DNA of 64,000 nucleotides from CAMLIZ01 sp040758375 (GCA_040758375.1 JBFLWE010000006.1:33448-97447), one strand, 5' to 3'. Numbered from the stretch's first letter, positions 11,288-20,712 are shown. Program-made: numbers and translations. The notes: a model not told the origin generated them from the letters alone.

Positions 11288-12398
11288 GGTGCTGAACAGC
11301 GCACGCCGCATCGTCGTGAAGGTCGGCTCCAGCCTGGTCACCAACGAGGGCCGGGGCGTGGACGCCGAAGCGATCGGCAACTGGTGCCGCCAACTGGCTG
11401 GCCTGGCGAGCCAAGGCCGCGAGGTGGTGATGGTGTCCAGCGGCGCCATCGCCGAAGGCATGAAGCGCCTGGGTTGGCGCAGCAGGCCCAAGGAGCTGCA
11501 CGAGCTGCAGGCGGCTGCGGCCGTGGGGCAGATGGGCCTGGCCCAGATGTACGAGAGCAAGCTGCGCGAGCAGGGTCTGGCGAGCGCCCAGGTGCTGCTG
11601 ACGCACGCCGACCTGGCCGACCGCGAACGCTACCTCAACGCCCGCTCGACGCTGTTGACGCTGCTGTCGTTGAAGGTGGTGCCGGTGATCAACGAGAACG
11701 ACACCGTCGTCAACGACGAGATCAAGTTCGGCGACAACGACACGCTGGGGGCGCTGGTCGCCAATCTGGTGGAAGCGGATGCCCTGGTCATCCTGACCGA
11801 CCAGAAGGGCTTGTACTCAGCCGATCCGCGCAAGCACCCGGATGCCCGCTTCATCCACGAGGCCGTGGCCGGCGCGCCGGAGCTCGAACAGATGGCCGGC
11901 GGCGCGGGCTCCAGCATCGGCAAGGGCGGCATGATCACCAAGATCCTCGCGGCCAAGCGGGCCGCCGGCAGCGGCGCGAGCACCGTCATCGCCTGGGGCC
12001 GCGAGCCCGATGTGCTGCTGCGCCTGGCCTCGGGCGAGGCCATCGGCACGGCGCTGGTGGCCGCCACCCAGAAACTGGCCGCACGCAAGCAGTGGATGGC
12101 CGACCATCTGCAATTGCGCGGCAGCGTGGTGGTGGACGACGGGGCGGTGCAGAAGCTGCGTGGCGAAGGCAAGAGCCTGCTGCCGATCGGCATGGTCGAG
12201 GTGCAGGGCGAATTCCACCGCGGCGACGTGATCGCGGTGCGCAACGCCACGGGCCTGGAGGTGGCGCGTGGGCTGGCCAACTACTCCAGCGCGGAGGCGC
12301 GCCTCATCATTCGCCAGCCCTCGAGCGAGATCGGGCGCCTGCTGGGTTATGTGGCCGAGCCCGAGATGATCCATCGCGACAACCTCGTGCTCGCATAG
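11280..12398 (+). CDS. proB: Glutamate 5-kinase
   Basis: The product phosphorylates glutamate in the first step of proline synthesis. It has an N-terminal amino-acid kinase domain (VKVGSSLVTNEG near residue 13, the INENDTVV substrate loop and GGMITK) and a C-terminal PUA domain over the last ~80 residues. Its 372 residues are the standard length. The ATG at 11280 overlaps the end of obgE and gives MAEVLNSARRIVVKVGSS; an upstream in-frame start is rejected. It is convergent with rppH. Confidence 0.95.
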   Translation: MAEVLNSARRIVVKVGSSLVTNEGRGVDAEAIGNWCRQLAGLASQGREVVMVSSGAIAEGMKRLGWRSRPKELHELQAAAAVGQMGLAQMYESKLREQGLASAQVLLTHADLADRERYLNARSTLLTLLSLKVVPVINENDTVVNDEIKFGDNDTLGALVANLVEADALVILTDQKGLYSADPRKHPDARFIHEAVAGAPELEQMAGGAGSSIGKGGMITKILAAKRAAGSGASTVIAWGREPDVLLRLASGEAIGTALVAATQKLAARKQWMADHLQLRGSVVVDDGAVQKLRGEGKSLLPIGMVEVQGEFHRGDVIAVRNATGLEVARGLANYSSAEARLIIRQPSSEIGRLLGYVAEPEMIHRDNLVLA

Positions 12399-12436
12399 CC
12401 GGGCACGGTTCGTCGTTCGGGCCATGGCCCGGCGCT

Positions 12437-13015
12437 TCATTCGGCCGGTGGCTTGCTGCCCGCGGCCTCTTCGATCCGGCCTTCGGTGCCCTCGCGCCGC
12501 TGCGGCCGCATGCCCGATCGCAGGTAGCGGTTGTGATGGTTCACGCGCGGCAGGTAGCGCGCCAACTCGGTCAGCGCCATCTGGTAGACATTGCGCTTGA
12601 ACTCGATCACCACGTCCAGCGGCACCCAGTAGTCGTTCCAGCGCCAGGCGTCGAACTCGGGGTGGTCGGTCGCGCGCAGGTTCATGTCGCTGTCGCGGCC
12701 CACCAGCTTGAGCAGAAACCAGATCTGCTTCTGGCCCTTGTAGTGGCCGCGCGCATCGCGGCGTATGAAGTGTTCCGGAACTTCGTAGCGCAACCAGTCG
12801 CGGGTGCGTGCGATGATCTTCACATGCTCCGGCTTGAGGCCAATTTCCTCGTGGAGCTCGCGGAACATGGCCTGCTCGGGCGTTTCACCATGTTTGATGC
12901 CGCCTTGCGGAAATTGCCAGGAATGGGTGCGCAGCCGCTTCCCCCAAAACACCTGGTTCCGCGAATTGAGCAGGATGATGCCGACGTTCGGCCTGAAGCC
13001 TTCACGGTCGAGCAT
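12437..13015 (-). CDS. rppH: RNA pyrophosphohydrolase RppH (Nudix)
   Basis: The product removes pyrophosphate from the 5' end of mRNAs, triggering RNase E decay. The Nudix box occupies residues 38-60, from GGIKHGE to RELHEEIGL, with the three metal-binding glutamates present. The start MLDREGFRPNVG is the conserved family N-terminus. The C-terminus (after ~165) is a variable charged tail. It is divergent from proS with about 100 bases between the starts. Confidence 0.94.
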   Translation of the reverse strand: MLDREGFRPNVGIILLNSRNQVFWGKRLRTHSWQFPQGGIKHGETPEQAMFRELHEEIGLKPEHVKIIARTRDWLRYEVPEHFIRRDARGHYKGQKQIWFLLKLVGRDSDMNLRATDHPEFDAWRWNDYWVPLDVVIEFKRNVYQMALTELARYLPRVNHHNRYLRSGMRPQRREGTEGRIEEAAGSKPPAE

Positions 13016-13117
13016 AATCGGACCCCAATTTTTGAACTGAAACCATTATTGCACCGGTGTGACGGGGGGCCTCAACAGCGATTTCCCTGCCCCGTTCGCG
13101 GGTGCGCCGCCCCACTG

Positions 13118-14863
13118 ATGAAAGCCAGCCAGTTCTTCATTTCCACGCTGAAAGAGGCGCCCGCCGACGCCGAGATCGTCAGCCACAAGCTGATGATGCG
13201 TGCGGGCATGATCAAGCGCCTGGGCGCGGGGATCTACACCTACATGCCGATGGGCCTGCGGGTCATCCGCAAGGTGGAGCACATCATCCGCGAGGAGATG
13301 AACCGCGCCGGTGCGATCGAGCTGCTGATGCCGGTGGTGCAGCCGGCCGAGCTGTGGCAGGAGACTGGCCGCTGGGACAAGATGGGCCCCGAGCTGCTGC
13401 GCGTGAAAGACCGGCACGAGCGCGACTTCATCATCCAGCCCACCAGCGAGGAGGTGATCACCGACGTGGCGCGGCAGGAGTTGCGCAGCTACCGCCAGCT
13501 GCCCAAGAACTTCTATCACATCCAGACCAAGTTCCGCGACGAGCGCCGCCCCCGCTTCGGCGTGATGCGCGGCCGCGAGTTCACGATGAAGGACGCGTAC
13601 TCCTTCGACCGCGACGAGGCGGCCGCCGGCAAGAGCTACGACGCGATGTACCAGGCCTACTGCGCGATCTTCGACCGCATGGGCTTGCAGTACCGCGCGG
13701 TGGCGGCCGACACCGGCGCCATCGGCGGCGACCGCTCGCACGAGTTCCAGGTGATCGCCGACACCGGCGAGGATGCGATCGTCTACTGTCCTTCCAGCGA
13801 CTACGCCGCCAACATCGAGCTGGCGGAGGCCGTGTCGCTGATCGCCGCGCGCGCGACTGCTCAGCAGCCGCTGACCAAGACGCCCACGCCGAACAAGAGC
13901 ACCTGCGAAGACGTGGCCGCGCTGCTCGGGCTGCCGCTGGAGCGCACCGTGAAGTCGCTGGTGCTGGCCACCGACGAGAAGAACGACGCCGGCGAGGTCG
14001 TGAAAACCGTCATCTGGCTGCTGCTGGTGCGTGGCGATCACGATCTCAACGAGGTGAAAACGGGCAAATTGCACGGTCTGAAGGCCGGCTTCCGCTTCGC
14101 GACCGTGGCCGAAATCGAGGACCATTTCGGCTGCAAGCCCGGCTACCTGGGCCCCATCGGCACGCGCAAGCCGGTGAAGGTCGTGGCAGATCGCACGGTG
14201 GCCAACATGAGCGACTTCGTCTGTGGGGCCAACGAGGAACATTTCCATTTCACCGGTGTCAACTGGGGCCGCGACCTGCCCGAGCCCGACGAGGTGGCCG
14301 ACATCCGCAACGTGGTGGCCGGCGATCCCTCGCCCGACGGCAAGGGGGTTCTCGCGATCCAGCGCGGCATCGAGGTGGGCCATGTGTTCTTCCTCGGCAC
14401 CAAGTACAGCAAGGACATGAACGCCACCTACCTCGACGAGAACGGCAAGCCCCAGCTGATGCAGATGGGCTGCTACGGCATCGGGGTCACGCGCATCCTG
14501 GGCGCCGCGATCGAGCAGAACCATGACGAGCGCGGCATCATCTGGCCGACCCCGATCGCGCCGTTCGCGCTGGTGATCTGCCCGATCGGCTACGACCGCA
14601 ATGCGGACGTGAAGGCCACTGCCGACCGCCTGCACGACGAGTTTGCGGCGCGCGGCATCGATGTGATGCTCGATGACCGCGGCGAGCGTCCCGGGGCGAT
14701 GTTCGCCGACTGGGAGCTGATCGGCGTGCCGCACCGGGTGGTGATTTCCGACCGGGGCTTGAAGGACGGAAAGCTCGAATACCAGGGCCGGCGCGATGCG
14801 CAGGCCACTGCCGTGGGAGTGAACGAGATCGTGGACTTCGTAGGGAGCCGTTTGTCGGCATGA
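13118..14863 (+). CDS. proS: Prolyl-tRNA synthetase, bacterial type with editing domain
   Basis: A 581-residue class II synthetase charging tRNA-Pro. The N-terminus MKASQFFISTLKEAP is typical. Class II motif 2 is seen as FRDERRPRFGVMRGREF, and an INS (YbaK-like editing) insertion lies roughly between residues 225 and 405, followed by motif 3 and the anticodon-binding domain. The frame is open far upstream to 11384, but this is only absence of stops in GC-rich DNA. Its last codons overlap the next gene in an ATGA. Confidence 0.96.
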   Translation: MKASQFFISTLKEAPADAEIVSHKLMMRAGMIKRLGAGIYTYMPMGLRVIRKVEHIIREEMNRAGAIELLMPVVQPAELWQETGRWDKMGPELLRVKDRHERDFIIQPTSEEVITDVARQELRSYRQLPKNFYHIQTKFRDERRPRFGVMRGREFTMKDAYSFDRDEAAAGKSYDAMYQAYCAIFDRMGLQYRAVAADTGAIGGDRSHEFQVIADTGEDAIVYCPSSDYAANIELAEAVSLIAARATAQQPLTKTPTPNKSTCEDVAALLGLPLERTVKSLVLATDEKNDAGEVVKTVIWLLLVRGDHDLNEVKTGKLHGLKAGFRFATVAEIEDHFGCKPGYLGPIGTRKPVKVVADRTVANMSDFVCGANEEHFHFTGVNWGRDLPEPDEVADIRNVVAGDPSPDGKGVLAIQRGIEVGHVFFLGTKYSKDMNATYLDENGKPQLMQMGCYGIGVTRILGAAIEQNHDERGIIWPTPIAPFALVICPIGYDRNADVKATADRLHDEFAARGIDVMLDDRGERPGAMFADWELIGVPHRVVISDRGLKDGKLEYQGRRDAQATAVGVNEIVDFVGSRLSA

Positions 14864-15501
14864 AGCCGTGGGATGAAGTCGAATCGGCGGGCCTGTCGCG
14901 CCGCCGCCTGCTTGGCGCTGCGGCGGGTGTGCCGCTGCTGGGCTTGGCCGTGCCCGCCCATGCGGGCGGGCAGGTCGAGGAGCCGCTGGCCGACGCGGTG
15001 CGCACCGCGCTGGCGGCGGCCGTCAGCGTGGACGGTGCGCCGCCCAAGCCGGTGTTCGAGCACCTGGAGCACCGCCTGACCTACCTGCGCTGGCTGGGTT
15101 CGATGAGCGAGAAGCTCAAGCGCTGGGCGCAGGAAGCGCGCGCGCGCATCGAGTTTCTCGAAACCGTGTGGTACGAAAGCAAGCGCGCGGGCCTGGAGCC
15201 GGCGCTGGTGCTGGGCCTCATCCACGTGGAAAGCGGCTTCCGCAAGTACGCGATCAGCTCGGCCGGGGCGCGCGGCTACATGCAGGTGATGCCGTTCTGG
15301 TCGCGCCTGATCGGCGATGGCGATGCTTCGAAGCTGTTCCACACGCAGACCAACCTGCGCTTTGGCTGCGTGATCCTGCGCCACTACCTCGACATGGAAA
15401 AGGGCAACCTCTTCCTGGCGCTGGGCCGCTACAACGGCAGCCGCGGCCGGGCGCCGTATCCGACGGCCGTGCTCGGCCACCGTACGCGCTACCTGGCTTG
15501 A
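14860..15501 (+). CDS. Lytic transglycosylase (SLT domain), exported
   Basis: A 213-residue protein with a twin-arginine-like signal (SRRRLLG then a hydrophobic stretch ending AHA, about residues 12-35). The SLT domain has the catalytic glutamate in LIHVESGFRKYAISSAGARG and the later YNGSRGRAPYP segment. It should cleave peptidoglycan in the periplasm to 1,6-anhydromuropeptides. It is translationally coupled to proS (ATGA overlap), an arrangement common in Burkholderiales with no obvious functional link. The symbol is left open because several mlt/slt families share this domain. Confidence 0.86.
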   Translation: MKPWDEVESAGLSRRRLLGAAAGVPLLGLAVPAHAGGQVEEPLADAVRTALAAAVSVDGAPPKPVFEHLEHRLTYLRWLGSMSEKLKRWAQEARARIEFLETVWYESKRAGLEPALVLGLIHVESGFRKYAISSAGARGYMQVMPFWSRLIGDGDASKLFHTQTNLRFGCVILRHYLDMEKGNLFLALGRYNGSRGRAPYPTAVLGHRTRYLA

Positions 15502-15508
15502 GCGGCCG

Positions 15509-16090
15509 CTAGCGCAGGCCTTCCCACGACTGGGGCCGGGCGGCCTCGAAGCCCAGCAGCTGCAGCGCCCGCTCGACCGTGTCGTCCACCAGCTCGTCTA
15601 TCGTGGTCGGCTTGTTGTAGAACGCCGGCAGCGGCGGGAACACGATGCCGCCCATCTCGGTGACGGCCGTCATGTTGCGCAGGTGGGCCAGGTTGAGCGG
15701 CGTTTCGCGCACCATCAGCAGCAGACGCCGCCGCTCCTTCAGCACCACGTCGGCGGCGCGCGTGAGCAGGTTGTCCGACAGACCCTGGGCAATGGCCGCG
15801 AGGCTGCGCATCGAACAGGGCGCGACCACCATCGCATCGGTGGCAAAGCTGCCGCTGGCGATGCACGCGCCGATGTCGCCCGGCGCATGGCTGGCGTCGG
15901 CCAGGGCCTCCAGCGCCGCCCGGTCCAGGCCCAGCTCATGGTGCGCGTTCAGCACGCCGGCCGGCGTGGCGACCAGGTGGGTCCGGGCGCCCAGCGCGCG
16001 CAGCCGCTTCAGCAGCCGCACGCCGTACACCGCACCGGAGGCGCCGGTGATGCCGACGATCACCCGCCGTGCCGGCGCGGCGGCGATCAT
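15509..16090 (-). CDS. ubiX: Flavin prenyltransferase UbiX
   Basis: The product makes prenylated FMN, the cofactor of the UbiD decarboxylase in ubiquinone synthesis. The N-terminus RRVIVGITGASGAVYGVRLL is the flavoprotein family signature. The internal PCSMRSLAAIAQG and the R-E-TPLNLAHLRNM segments are typical, and the 193-residue length is normal. The ATG at 16090 overlaps the stop of grxD (ATGA); the open frame upstream of it is the grxD region read in another frame. Confidence 0.94.
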   Translation of the reverse strand: MIAAAPARRVIVGITGASGAVYGVRLLKRLRALGARTHLVATPAGVLNAHHELGLDRAALEALADASHAPGDIGACIASGSFATDAMVVAPCSMRSLAAIAQGLSDNLLTRAADVVLKERRRLLLMVRETPLNLAHLRNMTAVTEMGGIVFPPLPAFYNKPTTIDELVDDTVERALQLLGFEAARPQSWEGLR

Positions 16091-16407
16091 GCCGGCTCGC
16101 CGCCCAGCACCTGTTGCAACTCGCCTGCCTGGTACATCTCCATCATGATGTCGGAGCCGCCGACGAACTCGCCGTTGACGTAGAGCTGCGGGATGGTCGG
16201 CCAGTTGGCGTAGTCCTTGACGCCCTGGCGGATCTCCTCGTCCTCCAGCACGTTGACCGTCTTCAGGTCGTTGACGCCGCAGGCCTTGAGAATCTGGACC
16301 GCGCGGCCGGAGAAGCCGCACATCGGGAACTGGGCCGTGCCTTTCATGAAAAGCACCACCCGGTGGTTCTTGACGATGTCGTCGATGCGTTGCTGAACGT
16401 CGCTCAT
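16087..16407 (-). CDS. grxD: Monothiol glutaredoxin GrxD (CGFS type)
   Basis: A 106-residue protein with the CGFS active site at residues 30-33, preceded by LFMKGTAQFPM. Later WPTIPQLYVNGEFVGGSDI is the glutathione-binding cis-Pro/GG region. CGFS glutaredoxins carry a [2Fe-2S] cluster and deliver iron-sulfur clusters to target proteins. It forms a pair with ubiX. Confidence 0.95.
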   Translation of the reverse strand: MSDVQQRIDDIVKNHRVVLFMKGTAQFPMCGFSGRAVQILKACGVNDLKTVNVLEDEEIRQGVKDYANWPTIPQLYVNGEFVGGSDIMMEMYQAGELQQVLGGEPA

Positions 16408-16451
16408 GATGATGGGGCCCGCGAGGGCTCGATGAAACTGCGGATGCGCGA

Positions 16452-16457
16452 GTTATA
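16452..16457 (-). promoter_or_regulatory. Possible -10 box for grxD-ubiX
   Basis: On the minus strand this reads TATAAC, a 5/6 match to the -10 consensus, 45 bases upstream of the grxD ATG. No convincing -35 is seen. Confidence 0.35.
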
Positions 16458-16529
16458 CGGCATTCCGCGCGCCCGCCACCCGGCGGTGCGTCAAGTCCCT
16501 GGGCGGTCGCTGCGAACCGTGGGGCAACC

Positions 16530-17135
16530 TCAGAACGAGTACGACAGCCCCAGCTGCAGCACCGGCGTGAGCCGCAGTTCGCGCAGCGTGTCGTCCAGGC
16601 TGGCGCTGCCGGCCGTGGAACGGCCCACCCGCAAGCCCGATCCGGCCGCCGGCACGGCCATCAACCCCAGGTCGGCCGTGAAGCCCCAGCCGCCTTTGAG
16701 GGACAGGCCGGTGTAGCCGACACCGAGATACGGCAGCGCCTGGCTGGGGTCGCTGCCGGCCTCGCTGGCCGGCCGGAGGCCTTGCTGGGCGACGTTGAAG
16801 GTGTCGCCCATGCGCGGCACCGAGGGCATGCTCATGGAGGCGCCGCGCGAGCCGAGCAGCAGGCCGCTGGTCGCGCGGAAGCCGCCGCTCACCCGTGCGC
16901 TGCCCAGCAGCGGACCTTGGGTGAAGTAGTAGTCGCCGAGCACACGGCCGCCTTGCAGCTGGCCGGCGCTGACGAGGTCGGTCGAAAGCGGCGTGCTGGT
17001 CGCCAGGCCGATGCGGGCCTGCAGCCGCGGCCAGGGCACCTGCTCGGCATCGACGTTCAAGCCGCTGGCTGCCCAAGCCGGCGCGCCTGCGCAGCACAAC
17101 GCCATCAAGGCATGAACCGAAGAACGCGTACGCAT
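16530..17135 (-). CDS. Exported protein, probable small outer-membrane beta-barrel
   Basis: The 201-residue product starts with a Sec signal peptide (residues 1-24, ending AWAA). It is rich in alternating aromatic/glycine segments such as YLGVGYTGLSLKGGWGFTADLGL and ends LQLGLSYSF. The terminal phenylalanine and amphipathic strands suggest an outer-membrane barrel. The ATG at 17135 has AGGAGG 6 bases upstream. No specific family is recognised and the function is unknown. It lies between prmC and grxD on the same strand, with gaps on both sides suggesting its own transcript. Confidence 0.72.
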   Translation of the reverse strand: MRTRSSVHALMALCCAGAPAWAASGLNVDAEQVPWPRLQARIGLATSTPLSTDLVSAGQLQGGRVLGDYYFTQGPLLGSARVSGGFRATSGLLLGSRGASMSMPSVPRMGDTFNVAQQGLRPASEAGSDPSQALPYLGVGYTGLSLKGGWGFTADLGLMAVPAAGSGLRVGRSTAGSASLDDTLRELRLTPVLQLGLSYSF

Positions 17136-17263
17136 AGTCGCCTCCTTGTCCCGGTGCGGAGCGCACGCATCGGGGCGATGGTGGTCCAGCGTATCCGCTG
17201 TGTTGTGAAGTCCGATGCTACGTCTGTGCGCCGTCTTTGTGCGGTAGCATTGCACGGATTGCG

Positions 17264-17281
17264 CGGCCATTTGCTTGGCCG
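17264..17281 (-). terminator. Hairpin downstream of prmC
   Basis: CGGCCA (17264-17269) and TGGCCG (17276-17281) form a 6-bp stem with a 6-base loop just after the prmC stop on the minus strand. There is no T-run, so it could be an mRNA-end stem rather than a Rho-independent terminator. Confidence 0.35.
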
Positions 17282-17294
17282 TTGCGGCTGGGCT

Positions 17295-18128
17295 TCAAAC
17301 GGGCCAACATCCGCCACTGCAGCGCTCGCGGCCCTCGATGTCGAGGCGGGTGCTTACATTGGTGAAACCTTGCGCGACCAGGCGCTTGCGCACGGCGGCG
17401 CCTTGGTCGTGGCCGTGTTCCAGCAGCAGCCAGCCCGGGGCACGCAGGTGTGCGGGCGCGCCGGCGATCAGGCGCTCGAGCGCGCCCAAGCCGTCGCCAC
17501 CCGGGGTCAGGGCCGCCAGCGGCTCGTGGGTCAGCTCTGCCAGGTGCGGGTCGGACTCGGCGATGTAGGGCGGGTTGCTGACGGCCAGGTCCAGGCTGTG
17601 CGGGGGCACGCTGCCCCACCAGTCGCTGTGGACGAAGCTCACGTCCAGCTGCAGCCGCCGTGCGTTGTCGCGCGCCACGGCCAAGGCGGCTTCGCTCGCG
17701 TCCAGCGCCTGCACCACGGCGCGCGGGCAGCGGTGCTTGAGCGCCAACGCGATCGCGCCGCTGCCAGTGCCCAGGTCGAGCACTTGCGGTGCCGGCACGG
17801 CCGCCAGCGGCCCGCCTGGCGCCAGCAACTCCATCGCCCAGTCGACCAGCGTCTCGGTGTCGGGGCGCGGCACCAGCACCGCCGGCGTGACCTGCAGGCT
17901 CAAGCCGTGGAACTCGCGCTCGCCCACCAGGTAGGCCAGGGGTTCGCCGGCGGCGCGGCGCTGCAGCAGTTGCCTGTAGGCCGCGGCCTGCTCGGCGGCC
18001 AGCGGCGCGTCGTCGTGCGCCAGCAGCCAGGCGCGCGGCCGGGCCAGCAGCCGGGCCAGCAGCAGTTGCGCGTCCAGCCGCGCGACGCCGAGCGCGCGGG
18101 CGGCGGCCAGCGCCTCGGCGACCGTCAT
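17295..18128 (-). CDS. prmC: Release factor N5-glutamine methyltransferase PrmC/HemK
   Basis: The product methylates the GGQ glutamine of release factors 1 and 2. It has an N-terminal helical substrate domain with ARLDAQLLLARLL. The SAM-binding domain has VLDLGTGSGAIALAL and the catalytic NPPY in DLAVSNPPYIAE. The length of 277 residues is normal. The ATG at 18128 overlaps the prfA stop by four bases, so the modifier is co-translated with its substrate RF1. Confidence 0.94.
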   Translation of the reverse strand: MTVAEALAAARALGVARLDAQLLLARLLARPRAWLLAHDDAPLAAEQAAAYRQLLQRRAAGEPLAYLVGEREFHGLSLQVTPAVLVPRPDTETLVDWAMELLAPGGPLAAVPAPQVLDLGTGSGAIALALKHRCPRAVVQALDASEAALAVARDNARRLQLDVSFVHSDWWGSVPPHSLDLAVSNPPYIAESDPHLAELTHEPLAALTPGGDGLGALERLIAGAPAHLRAPGWLLLEHGHDQGAAVRKRLVAQGFTNVSTRLDIEGRERCSGGCWPV

Positions 18129-19210
18129 GCCCCGCCGCTTTCCAGCGCCGCCAGCTGCTCGGCCGCGCGGGCGGCCTGCAGTGCCGCGACCACCTCGCCC
18201 AGGTCGCCGTCCATGATGGCGCCCAGCCGGTACAGCGTGAGGTTGATGCGGTGGTCGGTGAGCCGGCCCTGCGGGAAGTTGTAGGTGCGGATGCGGTCGG
18301 AGCGGTCGCCGCTGCCGATCAGGCTCTTGCGGGTGGCGGCCTCCTTGGCGGCGCGCTCGCGCTGCTCCTTGTCGCGCAGGCGGGCCGCCAGCACGGCCAT
18401 GGCCTTCGCCTTGTTGCGGTGTTGCGAGCGGTCGTCCTGGCACTCGGCGACGATGCCGGTGGGGATGTGCGTGATGCGGATCGCGCTGTCGGTCTTGTTC
18501 ACGTGCTGGCCGCCGGCGCCGCTGGCGCGGAAGGTGTCGATGCGCAGCTCAGCGGGGTTGAGGGTGACCTCGGCCGCCTCGTCGGGCTCGGGCATCACCG
18601 CCACCGTGCAGGCGCTGGTGTGGATGCGCCCCTGGGCTTCGGTGGCGGGCACGCGCTGCACGCGGTGGCCGCCGGACTCGAACTTCAGCCTCTCGTACAC
18701 ACGCTCGCCCTCGATGCGCAGCACCAGCTCCTTGTAGCCGCCCAGGTCGGAAGGGCTCTCGCTCATGACCTCGGTGCGCCAGCCCTGGCTTTCGGCGAAG
18801 CGCAGGTACATGCGGGCCAGGTCGCCAGCGAACAGGGCCGATTCCTCGCCGCCGGTGCCGGCGCGGATTTCGAGGAAGACGTTGCGGTCGTCGTCGGGGT
18901 CGCGCGGCAGCAGGGCGGTCTGCAGCTCGGCGTGCAGGCGCTCGAGGTCGGCCTCGGCGCTGGCGATCTCCTCGCGCGCCATCTCGGCCATGTCGGGGTC
19001 GTCCACCATGTCGCGCGCGGCGGCGAGGTCGCTTTCGCGCTGCTGGTACTGGCGGAATTTCTGCACCAGGCTGCTGGCTTCGGCCTGCTCGCGCGAGAGC
19101 GCGCGGTAGCGCTTCATGTCGGCGGCCACCTGCGGGTCGGCGAGGTTGGCGTCGAGTTCGGCCAGGCGCAGGCCGAGTCGCTCGAACTGTTGGCGCAGGG
19201 TGTCTTTCAT
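18125..19210 (-). CDS. prfA: Peptide chain release factor 1
   Basis: A 361-residue class I release factor reading UAA and UAG. It has the universal GGQ motif in RASGAGGQHVNKTDSAIR, which enters the peptidyl transferase centre. The N-terminus MKDTLRQQFERLGLRL is helical. The frame is open far upstream (to 20638) across hemA, which is rejected as a shadow. It stands between hemA and prmC, a conserved proteobacterial order. Confidence 0.96.
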   Translation of the reverse strand: MKDTLRQQFERLGLRLAELDANLADPQVAADMKRYRALSREQAEASSLVQKFRQYQQRESDLAAARDMVDDPDMAEMAREEIASAEADLERLHAELQTALLPRDPDDDRNVFLEIRAGTGGEESALFAGDLARMYLRFAESQGWRTEVMSESPSDLGGYKELVLRIEGERVYERLKFESGGHRVQRVPATEAQGRIHTSACTVAVMPEPDEAAEVTLNPAELRIDTFRASGAGGQHVNKTDSAIRITHIPTGIVAECQDDRSQHRNKAKAMAVLAARLRDKEQRERAAKEAATRKSLIGSGDRSDRIRTYNFPQGRLTDHRINLTLYRLGAIMDGDLGEVVAALQAARAAEQLAALESGGA

Positions 19211-19281
19211 TCGGTGGGTGCGGGCGTGCGGTGATGCGGCTGCACGCGGGCCAGCGCGCAGCCTGGTGCGGGGATGCGGCG

Positions 19282-20595
19282 CTAGTGCTCGCCGCCGCCG
19301 GAGCGGCCGAGGTCGCGCGAGGCGCTGCGCAGGAACAGGCGCGACACCGTTTGCGCCACCTGCTCGCGCGCCTGCGCATCGGCGGCATGCAGCTCGGCCA
19401 GTGCGCCGTGCAGCATCTTCTGCGTGAGGCCGCGCGACAGCGCTTCGAGCACGGTGTCGAGGTCTTCGCCCTTGGCCAGCAGCTTGCGGGCGCGCGCGAT
19501 CTCCACCGCCCGCCAGTCGTCGGCCTGGGCCTTCAGCGCCTGGATCAGCGGCACGGTGGCGCGCTGGTCCAGCCAGTGGGCGAAGCTCTGCACGCCGCTT
19601 TCGATGATGGCCTCGGCCTGCTCCACCGCGGCCTGGCGCTTCTCGCCGGCGGTCTGCACCAGGGCCGACAGGTCGTCCACCGTGTAGAGGTACACGTCGG
19701 AAAGGCGCGAAACCTCGGGCTCCACGTCGCGCGGCACGGCCAGGTCGACCATGAACATCGGGCGGTGGCGCCTTGCCTTCAGCGCGCGTTCCACGGCGCC
19801 CAGCCCGATGATGGGCAGCGAGCTCGCGGTGCAGGAGATCACCGCGTCGAATTCGTGCAGGCGCTGCGGCAGGTCGGCCAGGCGCAGCGCCTGGGCGCCG
19901 AAGCGCGCGGCGAGCTTCTCGCCGCGCTCCAGCGTGCGGTTGGCCACCGCCATGCCCTTGGGCTCGCGCGCCGCGAAGTGGGTGGCGACCAGTTCGATCA
20001 TCTCGCCCGCACCGACGAACAGCACGTGGATCTCGGACAGGTCTTCGAACAGCTGCGAAGCCAGGCGCACCGCGGCGGCGGCCATGCTGATCGAGTGCGA
20101 GCCGATCTCGGTGGAGGTGCGCACCTCCTTGGCCACCGAGAACGAGCGCTGGAACAGCTGGTGCAAGGTGGTGCCCAGGGTGCCGGCGTTGCTGGCCTCG
20201 CGCACCGCTTGCTTCATCTGGCCCAGGATCTGCGGCTCGCCCAGCACCATGGAGTCGAGTCCCGAGGCGACGCGGAAGGCATGGCGCGCCGCGCCCTTGT
20301 CTTCGAGCACGTAGCTGTGGTCCACCAGCTGCCCGGGCGCCACGCCGCCGTGGGCGGCCAGCCATTCGAGGGCCGGCTGCATCAGCGCCTGGCCGGGCAG
20401 GCCGGGTTGGCCGGCGACATAAAGCTCGGTGCGGTTGCAGGTGGACAGCAACGCGGCTTCGGGTGCGCCGGCGCGCTGCAGCCGCTCGCGCAGGCCTTGC
20501 AGCGCCGGCGGAATCTGCTCGAGCGAGAACGCAAAACGACCGCGCAGGTCCAGCGGCGCGGTCGTGTGGTTCAGGCCCAGGGCGAGGACTGTCAT
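19282..20595 (-). CDS. hemA: Glutamyl-tRNA reductase
   Basis: The product reduces glutamyl-tRNA to glutamate-1-semialdehyde, the first committed step of heme synthesis by the C5 route. The catalytic cysteine C53 lies in LLSTCNRTELYV. The Rossmann segment HVLFVGAGEMIELVA and the C-terminal dimerisation helices are present. Two ATGs are adjacent. The second (20595) is preferred because GGAGG lies five bases upstream; the first is only two bases from it. This step feeds the tetrapyrrole pathway used for siroheme and heme d1 by the nir cluster. Confidence 0.95.
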   Translation of the reverse strand: MTVLALGLNHTTAPLDLRGRFAFSLEQIPPALQGLRERLQRAGAPEAALLSTCNRTELYVAGQPGLPGQALMQPALEWLAAHGGVAPGQLVDHSYVLEDKGAARHAFRVASGLDSMVLGEPQILGQMKQAVREASNAGTLGTTLHQLFQRSFSVAKEVRTSTEIGSHSISMAAAAVRLASQLFEDLSEIHVLFVGAGEMIELVATHFAAREPKGMAVANRTLERGEKLAARFGAQALRLADLPQRLHEFDAVISCTASSLPIIGLGAVERALKARRHRPMFMVDLAVPRDVEPEVSRLSDVYLYTVDDLSALVQTAGEKRQAAVEQAEAIIESGVQSFAHWLDQRATVPLIQALKAQADDWRAVEIARARKLLAKGEDLDTVLEALSRGLTQKMLHGALAELHAADAQAREQVAQTVSRLFLRSASRDLGRSGGGEH

Positions 20596-20628
20596 CATGG
20601 CCTCCGACGAGCCGCCGCGAGGAAGCCA

Positions 20629-20703
20629 TGCGCCCCAAAGGGCCACGAAGGGGCCCGCTTTGCGGTCCCTTGGGGCAGCGAGCGGAGCGAGCGTGGGGGC
20701 ACC
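20629..20703. repeat. Palindromic repeat upstream of hemA
   Basis: GCCCCAAAGGG (20632-20642) and CCCTTGGGGC (20667-20676) are inverted with one base missing. They are followed by AGCGAGCGGAGCGAGCGTGG, itself built of GAGCG units. The tail resembles the bases after the hairpin at 2278-2296. It lies inside the 198-base divergent region between hemA and the next gene, in the hemA leader. Confidence 0.55.
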
Positions 20704-20712
20704 ATGCCGGCG

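Noticed and set aside
12418..12431. Perfect palindrome CGGGCCATGGCCCG between proB and rppH as a terminator
   Set aside because: It has no T-run on either strand and a perfect palindrome leaves almost no loop; too little to call.
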